The notes below the pieces were generated by a model, which worked only from the letters and a program-made list of their open reading frames with translations, ran no database searches and had not been told where the DNA came from. From Planctomycetia bacterium (GTDB lineage Bacteria; Planctomycetota; Planctomycetia; Pirellulales; S012-138), in contig JACOUI010000077.1 of NCBI GenBank assembly GCA_016177915.1, positions 1 to 39,087 on the forward strand: a DNA stretch of 39,087 bases, given 5' to 3'. Both the position numbers and the translations under genes were made by a program. Of the stretch, positions 32,313 to 39,087 are shown one piece after another; the stretch's first letter is position 1, and each line of letters starts with the position of its first letter.

Positions 32313-33620
32313 CTACGCCCGCCGAATCAGCCGGTCGCTGGCGAACATCGTCTGCTCGCGGTCCGGGCCCACCGACACGATCTCGACCGGCGCTCCCACA
32401 AGTTGGCTTAGCCGATCGACGTAGGCCCGCGCCTCAGGCGGCAGGTCCGCCAGCCGCCGGCAGGCGCTGATTTCCGCGCGCCAGCCGGGGAGCGTCTCGT
32501 AGACGGGAGCCGCTCGCGCCAAGTCCTCCACGTGGCTGGGGAACGTCGTCAGGCGCCGGCCGTCGATCTCGTAGGCGATGCAGACCTTGATTTCCGGAAG
32601 CTCGCTCAGCACGTCGAGCAGTGCGACGGCCAGGGCATCGACGCCGCTGAGGCGCGCCGTGTAGCGCACGGCCACGGCGTCGAACCAGCCGCAGCGTCGG
32701 GGCCGCCGCGTGACCGTGCCGTACTCGTTGCCCCGCTGCCGCAGGTGCTCGCCCACGTCGTTCGGTTGCTCCGTGGGAAACGGCCCGCCGCCGACGCGCG
32801 TCGAATACGCCTTCACGACGCCGATCACGCGCTTCAAGTAGCGCCCCGGCACCCCCGATCCGCTGGAAATTCCCACACCCGAGCTGTTGCTGCTGGTGAC
32901 GAACGGGAAGGTGCCGTGGTCGACGTCGAGCAGCGCCCCTTGCGCCCCTTCGAAGAGGACGGCCTTGTCCTGTTCGAGCGCGTCGAGCAGGAACGCCGTG
33001 GTGTCGCCCACGTGCGGTTTGAGGCGCTCGGCGAATTGCTGGTACTGCCGGTGGATGGCGGCCGCGTCCAGGGGCTTGAAGTCGGCGCCGCCCTTGAGGC
33101 CCAAGAGCGCGTTCTTCTCGGCCACAATGCTCGTGATCCGCTGCAGAATGCTGGGACGGTAAAGGTCTCCCAGGCGGATGGCGCTAGAGCGCGTGACCTT
33201 GTCGCGGTAGCAGGGGCCGATGCCGCGCATCGTCGTGCCAATGGCTTCGCCGTCGGCCACGCGCTGGTGAATGAGCCGTTCTTCCTCGAGGTGCCAGGGA
33301 AAGATGACGTGCGTCCGGTCGCTGAGCATCAGGTTGTCGCCGACGAAAACGCCGCGCCGGCGCAGGCCGTCGATCTCATCGAGAATCGTGGCCGGGTTGA
33401 GCACGACGCCGCCGGTGACGACGCAGCGCACGTTGCGGCGGAGGATGCCGCTGGGGATGAGCGAGAGCTTATACGTTTCGCCGGCGACGACGACGGTGTG
33501 GCCGGCGTTCGCCCCGCCCTGGTAGCGAACGACGATTTCGTGCTGTTCCGTCAGCAGGTCGACGATCTTGCCTTTGGCTTCATCGCCCCATTGCAGACCG
33601 ACAACGGCGGTTCCAGCCAT
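32313..33620 (-). CDS. purA: adenylosuccinate synthetase
   Basis: The 435-aa protein is PurA, which joins IMP and aspartate with GTP to form adenylosuccinate, the first step from IMP to AMP. Evidence is [15 protein letters not shown] (the catalytic Asp of GDEAKGK), [11 protein letters not shown] with the catalytic His (about 41), [17 protein letters not shown] and a GTP-binding end [12 protein letters not shown]. Length fits the usual 425-435. The start is the ATG at 33620; a weak SD is present. It lies 57 bp after the DUF5678-retropepsin fusion gene on the same strand and is convergent with the HD-GYP gene. Confidence 0.95.
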   Translation of the reverse strand: MAGTAVVGLQWGDEAKGKIVDLLTEQHEIVVRYQGGANAGHTVVVAGETYKLSLIPSGILRRNVRCVVTGGVVLNPATILDEIDGLRRRGVFVGDNLMLSDRTHVIFPWHLEEERLIHQRVADGEAIGTTMRGIGPCYRDKVTRSSAIRLGDLYRPSILQRITSIVAEKNALLGLKGGADFKPLDAAAIHRQYQQFAERLKPHVGDTTAFLLDALEQDKAVLFEGAQGALLDVDHGTFPFVTSSNSSGVGISSGSGVPGRYLKRVIGVVKAYSTRVGGGPFPTEQPNDVGEHLRQRGNEYGTVTRRPRRCGWFDAVAVRYTARLSGVDALAVALLDVLSELPEIKVCIAYEIDGRRLTTFPSHVEDLARAAPVYETLPGWRAEISACRRLADLPPEARAYVDRLSQLVGAPVEIVSVGPDREQTMFASDRLIRRA

Positions 33621-33677
33621 GATTCGATCTCAAGTCGTGGTGCGGCCCGCCCCAAGTCTCACTTCAACTAAAGCCGT

Positions 33678-34325
33678 CTACGGATTGAAGACGACCTCGC
33701 GCGCATTGCCCCGAAAGAGCACATCCAGGCGGTTAAGCACGTCTCGCCCCAAGATGCGCTCAGCGCCAACAAGATCAACGTGGACAAGGCAGCCATAGTC
33801 CTGTCCATCGACGTGTACCCAGATCGAAAAAGCGATCGTTGCGGACGCGGTTCCCGCAACGCCACCGATCAAACCCGGCCGGCCCGCATTGGGGTCGATG
33901 CGCAATTGCTGGCAATCAGACCACGGGAGCAGGGTCGCGTCTGCTCCCGTATCCGGAACGACTCGATCCAAGACGACTCCCGGAACGCCGCGCCTGCTCC
34001 GAAACTCGACGTCAGCGATCGGCAGCGCCTCGCCAGGATAATTCGTATCGTATGGAAAAGTGACGCGCCGAATGCGAACCGGCTCGTTCTCTCGCCCGAC
34101 GCAGACGACGAACGGATGTTGACCTGAAGCTTGAGCCTGATGAGACACGTCGACGAGACTCTTTCCCGCGACGATGACCGTGCCGTTGGCAAAGCCAATC
34201 CATTGATCGCGGTATTTGGGCAGGAGCTGATCCCGCACCGCCCAATAGTCGGCCTCGTTCTTCCGCCACTGGGGATGGATCTGCCGGGCAATCTGCGGCG
34301 GCAGACCGTCGGCCAGGCTCCTCAT
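33678..34325 (-). CDS. DUF5678-like + retropepsin-like aspartic protease fusion
   Basis: The 215-aa product starts at ATG 34325 (GGAGG 6 nt upstream). The first 100 residues contain LLPKYRDQWIGFANGTVIVA, then LVDVSHQAQASGQHPFVVCVG, the DUF5678-like pattern. The second half has RVVPDTGADATLLPWS, a complete DTGA aspartic protease motif, and ERILGRDVLNRLDVLFRGNA, the terminal strand-helix of retropepsins. It is therefore one chain carrying both parts that stand as separate genes at 20115-21067. The DTGA motif suggests this copy may be active. It lies upstream of purA by 57 bp and downstream of tRNA-Glu on the same strand; it is not clear that they are functionally related. Confidence 0.75.
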   Translation of the reverse strand: MRSLADGLPPQIARQIHPQWRKNEADYWAVRDQLLPKYRDQWIGFANGTVIVAGKSLVDVSHQAQASGQHPFVVCVGRENEPVRIRRVTFPYDTNYPGEALPIADVEFRSRRGVPGVVLDRVVPDTGADATLLPWSDCQQLRIDPNAGRPGLIGGVAGTASATIAFSIWVHVDGQDYGCLVHVDLVGAERILGRDVLNRLDVLFRGNAREVVFNP

Positions 34326-34421
34326 CCTTCACCTCCAAGTGCGCAGAACAACGCCCGCCAGAGCGGCGGGCGCTCACCGCACATCCGCAACGGGAGACAA
34401 CAACGGATCGCGTCTCGAAAG

Positions 34422-34494
34422 CACCCCCTACGGGATTCGAACCCGTGTTACTGGGCTGAGAACCCAGCGTCCTGGGCCACTAGACGAAGGGGGC
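34422..34494 (-). tRNA. tRNA-Glu (anticodon TTC)
   Basis: The minus strand begins GCCCCCTTCGTCTAGTGGCC and ends GTTCGAATCCCGTAGGGGGTG. The acceptor stem GCCCCCT/AGGGGGT has a G-U first pair. The anticodon stem CTGGG/CCCAG with TTC and the T loop TTCGAAT are intact, and G is the discriminator. CCA is not encoded. Confidence 0.95.
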
Positions 34495-34548
34495 CACGGG
34501 CCGGTCGGCCGAACCCAGTGTTCATCGGTCCGGCGACAGCAGAAGTTT

Positions 34549-34576
34549 ATTATTCTGCCGCCGCCGGGGCTGTCAA
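34549..34576 (-). promoter_or_regulatory. sigma-70-type promoter for tRNA-Glu
   Basis: On the minus strand TTGACA (34571-34576), 16 nt, then AATAAT (34549-34554, five of six bases as consensus). The tRNA 5' end is 54 nt downstream. Predicted from sequence only. Confidence 0.6.
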
Positions 34577-34690
34577 TCCGGCCCCGTCGCCGATCGCGCT
34601 CGTGCCGCGCCGCTTCTCAGCCGCCTCAGGCGGCCCTAAACTGTCGCCCATCGATGCAGCTCCGATCGCCCGTACCCGGGAGACACGATC

Positions 34691-35542
34691 ATGGCCCCCC
34701 CGCGGCTCGACGAATTCCGCTATGAGAAGCTCACCTGGGAGGAAATCAACGACGCCGTGGCGGCCGGGAAGATCCCCATCGTGCCCTGCGTGGCCGTCGA
34801 GCAGCACGGGCCGCACCTGCCCCTCGACGTCGACATGCTCCTTTGCACCAGCGTGGCTCTCGGCGCCGGCCAGCGCCTGCCGCAGAAAATCCTCGTCCTG
34901 CCCAGCGTCTCCTACGGCTACACCGGGCACGTGATGGATTTTCCCGGCACGATCAACATCCACTATTCGCACTTCATCGAGCACGTCCTGGACATCACGA
35001 AGAGCCTGGCCTACCACGGATTCAAGAAGATCCTGCTCCTCAACGGCCACGGATCGAACATGCCGAACCTGGACCTGGTGTCGCGGCGCTGCAACCTGGA
35101 GACGGATGCACAGTGCGCGTTTGGCGCTTGGTGGTCGCTCTTGACAATCGACCCGGAATTCTTGAAGCGCTGGCGCCAGAGCGAGTTCCCCGGCGGCTGC
35201 GCGCATGCCTGCGAGCTGGAGACGAGCGTCTACATGCACTTGGCGCCCGAGGACGTGCGGATGGACCGCATCCGCTCGGGCAAGGTGTCGTTCAACGAAG
35301 AGAAATCGCGTTACCGCTGGGTCGATCTGTTCGCCGCCGGGCCGTTCAGCGTCACGACGTGGACGGCGAGTGGTCGCGCGTGCCGGCGCCGACGCGAAAG
35401 GAAAACCACGCCGCGGAGCCTACGTTCCCCATGCCCTGGGGACAGGGCGACTCGCTGCGCCGCAGGTAGAAGGACCGTTTCATGGGATGGATCCTCGGCA
35501 CGGACGAAGCCGGCTACGGCCCGAACCTGGGCCCGCTCGTGA
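34691..35542 (+). CDS. creatininase-family amidohydrolase, C-terminus disturbed
   Basis: The start ATG 34691 has GGGAGA 7 nt upstream. The first 225 residues are a creatininase-family enzyme (creatinine amidohydrolase and MftE-like peptidases): VEQHGPHLPLDVDM supplies Glu37, His39 and Asp48 as metal ligands. ILLLNGHGSNM and GGCAHACELETSVY supply further active-site residues. After residue about 225 (PFSVTTWT) the open frame turns into an Arg/Ser-rich run (ACRRRRERKT) and continues to 35542, overlapping the next gene by 61 bp in another frame. A different frame stops at 35469, so a frameshift or deletion near 35360-35380 is likely. The exact substrate is unknown. Confidence 0.75.
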   Translation: MAPPRLDEFRYEKLTWEEINDAVAAGKIPIVPCVAVEQHGPHLPLDVDMLLCTSVALGAGQRLPQKILVLPSVSYGYTGHVMDFPGTINIHYSHFIEHVLDITKSLAYHGFKKILLLNGHGSNMPNLDLVSRRCNLETDAQCAFGAWWSLLTIDPEFLKRWRQSEFPGGCAHACELETSVYMHLAPEDVRMDRIRSGKVSFNEEKSRYRWVDLFAAGPFSVTTWTASGRACRRRRERKTTPRSLRSPCPGDRATRCAAGRRTVSWDGSSARTKPATARTWARS

Positions 35543-36456
35543 TTTGCGCCACGGCGTGGCACGTCGACGGCGATCCTGTCGATATCGATCTCTACGAGCG
35601 CCTGCGCCGGGCCGTCACGTCCCGCGTGCCCGTTCCCAGCAGGGAGGACCGTGCCCGTCGCGTCGTCCTGGCCGATTCCAAGCGGGTGTACCAGCCCGAC
35701 CGTGGGCTGTCTCTTTTGGAGCGCGGAGTGCTGTCGGCGATGGGCACGTGGAGCGACGCGCCCGACGGCCTGGAGGGCCTTTGGAAGATCGTCGTTCCAC
35801 AAGCGGAGTTTCCTTGCGGCAGCGAGCCGTGGCTTGCCGATTTCGAGTGCCTGCTGCCGGTCGATAGCACACGGGAGGCCGTCGTCGATGGGACACAAAT
35901 GCTGCGTCGCGCGCTCGAAGATTGCGGCGTGCGCCTCGTCGCACAGCGCTGCCGCGTCGTGTTTCCCGGGGAGTTTAACGCGCTGGTGCTCGATTGGAGC
36001 GGGAAAGGCGAGCTCCTTTCGCGCCTGACCATCGAGCTTGCCGCCCAGACGCTGGACAAGCTCCCCCCCGAACCGGCCCTTGTCGTCTGCGACAAGCACG
36101 GCGGCCGGAACAGCTACGGACCGCTCTTGCAGCAACAGTTTCCCGACACGCTCGTGCAAATCCGCGGCGAGAGCCGCCGGCAGAGCGTCTACATCTGGTC
36201 TCACGGCGCACGAACCGTCCAAGCCCGCTTCCAGGTCGCGGCCGAATCGCACCTGGCAGTCGCCCTGGCGTCGATGACCGCCAAATACCTGCGTGAACTT
36301 TTCATGAAGGCCTTCAACGCCTTCTGGCGCCGTCACGTGCCCGGCCTCGCGCCCACGGCCGGCTACCCCCTGGACGCGCGGCGTTTCAAACGGGAGGTTG
36401 CTGACAGACAAACCGCCCTGGGGATCGCAGACGCGAGCATCTGGAGAGCAAGGTGA
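35482..36456 (+). CDS. RNase HII-like protein
   Basis: The 324-aa product starts at ATG 35482 (AAGG 8 nt upstream). Its N-terminus GTDEAGYGPNLGPLV copies the RNase HII signature GxDEAGxGxxxGP, with catalytic Asp8 and Glu9. A later Asp in VVCDKHGGRN and the final SMTAKYLRELFM, GLAPTAGYPLDARRF (cf. RNase HII SILAKxxRD, GYGYPT) fit the same fold. At 324 aa it is longer than classical RnhB (about 200) and has an inserted middle part. It likely cuts RNA in RNA-DNA hybrids or a related substrate, but its divergence makes the exact role uncertain. The stop overlaps the GTG of the next gene (GTGA), so the two are coupled. Confidence 0.75.
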   Translation: MGWILGTDEAGYGPNLGPLVICATAWHVDGDPVDIDLYERLRRAVTSRVPVPSREDRARRVVLADSKRVYQPDRGLSLLERGVLSAMGTWSDAPDGLEGLWKIVVPQAEFPCGSEPWLADFECLLPVDSTREAVVDGTQMLRRALEDCGVRLVAQRCRVVFPGEFNALVLDWSGKGELLSRLTIELAAQTLDKLPPEPALVVCDKHGGRNSYGPLLQQQFPDTLVQIRGESRRQSVYIWSHGARTVQARFQVAAESHLAVALASMTAKYLRELFMKAFNAFWRRHVPGLAPTAGYPLDARRFKREVADRQTALGIADASIWRAR

Positions 36457-36956
36457 AGCTGTACATCGTCCGGCACGCCTGGGCCGAAGAGCCGGATTCC
36501 GATCTCTGGCCCGACGACGGCCTCCGCCCGCTGACGCAAGAAGGCAAAGACCGGTTCCGCAAGGAAATCGGACAGCTCGGCGGGATGGGCTTTGCGCCCG
36601 AGATCATCGCCACCAGCCCGCTCGTGCGCTGCCGCGAGACGGCGGAGATCATCGCCGGGTGCCTGCCGTCGCACCCCGACGTTGTTGAGTGCGAGGAGCT
36701 GGAGCCCAAATCGCAATTGGCCGGCATGGTCTCCTGGACGCGCGATCAGAAACGCGAGCAAGTGGCCTGGGTGGGGCACGCGCCGGACGTCGAAATCATG
36801 ACGGCCCGGCTCATCGGCGACGACAACGGCCGGATTCACTTTGCCAAAGGGGCCGTCGCGGCGGTTTACTTCGACAAGAGGATCCGCGTCGGCGAGGGCG
36901 AACTGCGCTGGCTGGTGACGGCCAAGACGCTGGGCTTCGACCGCGCCGGCAAGTAG
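36453..36956 (+). CDS. SixA-like histidine phosphatase
   Basis: The 167-aa product starts at GTG 36453, overlapping the stop of the RNase HII-like gene, with GGAG 6 nt upstream. It is a histidine phosphatase (phosphoglycerate-mutase superfamily): YIVRHAWAE with catalytic Arg7-His8, SPLVRCRETAEI with a second Arg (about 59), and WVGHAPDVE with the second His (about 109). Size and order match SixA, which removes phosphate from phosphohistidine in ArcB-type HPt domains. The substrate here is unknown, and related small phosphatases act on other targets. Translational coupling to the RNase HII-like protein is notable. Confidence 0.85.
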   Translation: MKLYIVRHAWAEEPDSDLWPDDGLRPLTQEGKDRFRKEIGQLGGMGFAPEIIATSPLVRCRETAEIIAGCLPSHPDVVECEELEPKSQLAGMVSWTRDQKREQVAWVGHAPDVEIMTARLIGDDNGRIHFAKGAVAAVYFDKRIRVGEGELRWLVTAKTLGFDRAGK

Positions 36957-36975
36957 CCCTCGCGCTCCTCCGAAA

Positions 36976-37156
36976 GTAGCCCTCACGCTCCGCGTGAGGC
37001 AGCGCTTGGGCGAGCGGCGCTTGGTGCGCGATTGGCAGCGCGCTACTTTCCATTGGGCACAGTGCGAGTCTCCATCGCGCCGGATTAGCAATTCACGCTA
37101 CCTCACGCGGAGCGTGAGGGCTACAACAGCCACCTCACGCGGAGCGTGAGGGCTAC
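36976..37156. repeat. three copies of a CCTCACGC-GGA-GCGTGAGG palindromic repeat
   Basis: The palindrome with flank GGCTAC occurs at 36976-36999 (as GTAGCCCTCACGCTCCGCGTGAGG), 37101-37124 and 37133-37156; a degenerate copy (TAGCCCTCGCGCTCCTCCG) lies just before, at 36954-36972. The stem is 8 bp with a 3-nt loop. They fill the gap between the SixA-like gene and the convergent methyltransferase. REP-like repeats of this kind could act as transcription ends or be relics of a mobile repeat (inference). Confidence 0.75.
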
Positions 37157-37160
37157 GAAA

Positions 37161-38756
37161 TCAATTCACCAGCAGTGCGCACTGCGCCAGCCGCGGCAGG
37201 CACACGTCCACCGTGTTGGCCAGCGCCTCGCGCAGCTTCTCGCCGTCGGCCACCGGCCGGTTATTGATCTCCACGCGGACCTGCCCGTCGCGCGCCAGGC
37301 GCGTCAGGTGACTCACCAGGTCGCCGCGGCCGTGCGTGCCGTCGAGATACCGCACGAGCTGCCGGTTCACGTCGTCCAGCGCCACCAGCTCGTGTCGCCG
37401 GTTGGTGACGATCGGGCTCTGCGCCGCCTGGAGCCTTGCCGACCGGCTGGCCACCGGCCGCTCACTGATTTCCGAAACGAACGGCGAGGGGAGCGAGTGC
37501 AGCTCCAAGTGCTCGCCCAAGAAGCAGTCCAGCATCGCCGCCGCAAGCTGGTCCGTGTCGGTGGCGGTCTGCTCAGGGTCAGGCTCGCCGGAGCGCGCCA
37601 GGCGCTGCGCCTCCTTCACCAGCTCTGGAAAGCGTTCCGCCCGCGGCCAGATGCGGTGCAGGTGCCAGAAGGCGGCCTTGCCCAGCGGCTCGTGGGACGT
37701 GACCATGCCGCCGGCGTTCTTGAAGACGGCCGGCCCGACGCTCCGCAGATCGAGGTCCTTGTCCTGCGGCGCCAGGTTCGACGCCACGAAAAGGTCCAGC
37801 ACCGGCTGGATCGTCAGCTTGCGGTTGAGCGTCACGTCGGCGTGGCAGAGCAGCGTATGCCGGAACATCCGGTTCCGCAGAAAGTCCAGATACTGCTCGG
37901 TCTTGATCTGGTCCGTGCCCAGGATCTTCAGCGTCCCGCGCACTTCCGGCGGCAGGTGCTTGGTGAGCATCGAGCTGATGCTCGTGTCGGCCAGGTACTG
38001 CACGCGAAACTGCGCCGCCCGCGACACGAAGTCGTGGAAATACAACGGCTCGTTCGTCTCCTCCAGGTGCTCGTGGAAGAGGTAGCCGTCGGGCTTGCCC
38101 TCGAGCATCTTGGCTTCGGAGCGAAGGAATTGGCCGTAGGGCTCGTCCTTGCTGGCGGCCTCGACGATGAAGCTCAGCATCGCCTTGGCCTGCTCGATGC
38201 GCTGCTTTAGGTCGCTGAACTGCTGGGCGTGGTACGACATCATGTCGCGGACGATCCCCCGCATGCGCCAGCCGGGATACGTATTGTAGCTGATCATCGC
38301 GACGCCCTGCGGCCTGAGGTTCTCGGCGCAGATGGAAAACAGCTTGTCCTGCAGTTGCCGCCGCACCCAGGAAAACACGCCGTGGCAGATGACGTAGTCG
38401 AACTTGCCGAGCCGCTCGTCGACGTCGAGGATGTTCATCTCCTGCAGCTCGACGTTGGACAGGTCGAGCGTGCGGGCGGTCGTCTTCGCCTGCTCGATCT
38501 GGCGCGACGAGAGGTCGATGCCCACGAACTGCGAATCCGGCAGGGCCTCGGCCATGGGCAGCAGGTTTCCGCCGCCGGCGCAGCCGATCTCCAGCACCCG
38601 GCAGCGATCGACCGGCGCCGGCCGCATCCCGAAAATCGCCGCGATGCAGTGCAGGCGGTCAGGGTGCGACTTGTCGATGGGGTTGCTGGGATACGGGACG
38701 TCGTCGTAGGAATTGCCGGCGGGCTGCCCGGCAAGGTGCGTGGCGGACTGCGACAT
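37161..38756 (-). CDS. class I methyltransferase with methyltransferase-regulatory domain
   Basis: The 531-aa product starts at ATG 38756 (AGGGGGG 6 nt upstream). The N-terminal part has YPSNPIDKSHPDRLHCIAAI and the SAM motif VLEIGCAGGGNLLPMA, followed by QFVGIDLSSRQIEQA and FDYVICHGVFSWV. It is therefore a class I SAM-dependent methyltransferase. After about 250 residues comes a helical region (KPDGYLFHEHLEETNEPLYF, ADVTLNRKLTI) typical of the methyltransferase-regulatory domain. The last part (VRVEINNRPVADGEKLREAL) is family-like as well. The methyl acceptor is unknown. It lies alone, convergent with the SixA-like gene across the palindromic repeats. Confidence 0.85.
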   Translation of the reverse strand: MSQSATHLAGQPAGNSYDDVPYPSNPIDKSHPDRLHCIAAIFGMRPAPVDRCRVLEIGCAGGGNLLPMAEALPDSQFVGIDLSSRQIEQAKTTARTLDLSNVELQEMNILDVDERLGKFDYVICHGVFSWVRRQLQDKLFSICAENLRPQGVAMISYNTYPGWRMRGIVRDMMSYHAQQFSDLKQRIEQAKAMLSFIVEAASKDEPYGQFLRSEAKMLEGKPDGYLFHEHLEETNEPLYFHDFVSRAAQFRVQYLADTSISSMLTKHLPPEVRGTLKILGTDQIKTEQYLDFLRNRMFRHTLLCHADVTLNRKLTIQPVLDLFVASNLAPQDKDLDLRSVGPAVFKNAGGMVTSHEPLGKAAFWHLHRIWPRAERFPELVKEAQRLARSGEPDPEQTATDTDQLAAAMLDCFLGEHLELHSLPSPFVSEISERPVASRSARLQAAQSPIVTNRRHELVALDDVNRQLVRYLDGTHGRGDLVSHLTRLARDGQVRVEINNRPVADGEKLREALANTVDVCLPRLAQCALLVN

Positions 38757-39087
38757 GAAACACCCCCCCTTCGCGGTGGCGCCGCACCGGGAACGGCGCG
38801 AACGAACAGCGCCACAGCCGTGGGCTGCTAGCTTTTCTATCGGCCGGCAGCTTGGGCGAAGATTCGGCAATCGCGCCGGCAGACCACGCTAGCTGAAGGA
38901 CGCATTGGAAATGCGGCGGCGAAGGAAGGAGAACGAGCCTGGGGCGAGGGTGAACCGAGGCGGCTGCGCCCGACGGCCCAGCACGACGCATTTCCCAATG
39001 CGTCCTACGACAGGACGGCTTTCCCCTTCAGTTTTGCCCGTCTTGCTGCCGATATTGGCGGCGAACCCTGCCGATCCCCCCTTGTGC
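38757..39087. other. terminal intergenic region with two GACGCATT-type palindromes
   Basis: This 331-bp end of the window has no supported gene. It holds a palindrome unit GGACGCATTGGAAATGCG (38898-38915) and a second, inverted and nearly identical unit CGCATTTCCCAATGCGTCC (38987-39005). Each folds on itself (GACGCATT-TCCC-AATGCGTC), and they also pair with each other. This is a REP-like intergenic repeat. Confidence 0.55.

Noticed and set aside
36976-37156. CRISPR array
   Set aside because: The repeats are palindromic, irregularly spaced, in both orientations, and lack unique spacers of constant length or cas genes.

Overview
The window is a GC-rich bacterial chromosome segment, most likely from a planctomycete (Pirellulales/Gemmatales-like, probably metagenomic). 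The lineage is inferred from gene content: a YidC insertase carrying PDZ domains, a DUF6807 (PmoA-like) protein, large secreted alpha/beta hydrolases, a secreted PQQ-type beta-propeller protein, a methyltransferase with a methyltransferase-regulatory domain, serine-recombinase/DUF2924 cassettes and a paired DUF5678/retropepsin system. No 16S gene or other decisive marker is present.

Region 1 (1-10400) looks like an accessory or mobile region. On the minus strand a phage-like operon runs sigma-70-like factor, a small protein, RecA-like ATPase (AAA_24 type), DUF669 protein and RusA resolvase (cut by the window edge). A small two-motif protein lies upstream. A translationally coupled pair of unrecognised genes (348 and 394 aa) follows. 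On the plus strand, four genes joined by three ATGA overlaps encode a small protein, a DUF2924 protein, a large serine recombinase and a small HTH protein. Beyond them is a frameshifted DUF4365 nuclease-like gene. Short motifs containing GTTAAC recur on both sides of the recombinase module.

Region 2 (10400-39087) is ordinary chromosome. It starts with tRNA-Asn and tRNA-Val and continues with pyrimidine-nucleoside phosphorylase, an M3 oligoendopeptidase, a DUF6807 protein, infC (apparent AUC start), a STAS protein, a secreted alpha/beta hydrolase, a D-2-hydroxyacid dehydrogenase, a DUF5678 + retropepsin gene pair, an iron-type ABC permease, a HU protein with a C-terminal sigma-region-4-like tail, a DUF3179 protein, PDZ-containing YidC, a PQQ beta-propeller, a thioredoxin-trypsin fusion, a receiver-HD-GYP regulator, purA, a single-gene DUF5678-retropepsin fusion, tRNA-Glu, a creatininase-family protein, an RNase HII-like protein, a SixA-like phosphatase and a methyltransferase. 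Palindromic intergenic repeats occur in several gaps.

The most notable points are the DUF5678/retropepsin unit present both as two genes and as one fused gene, the HU-sigma4-like fusion, the PDZ-YidC fusion, the thioredoxin-trypsin fusion, the AUC-initiated infC and the ATGA-coupled recombinase operon. All family assignments were made by reading motifs; no database search was run.
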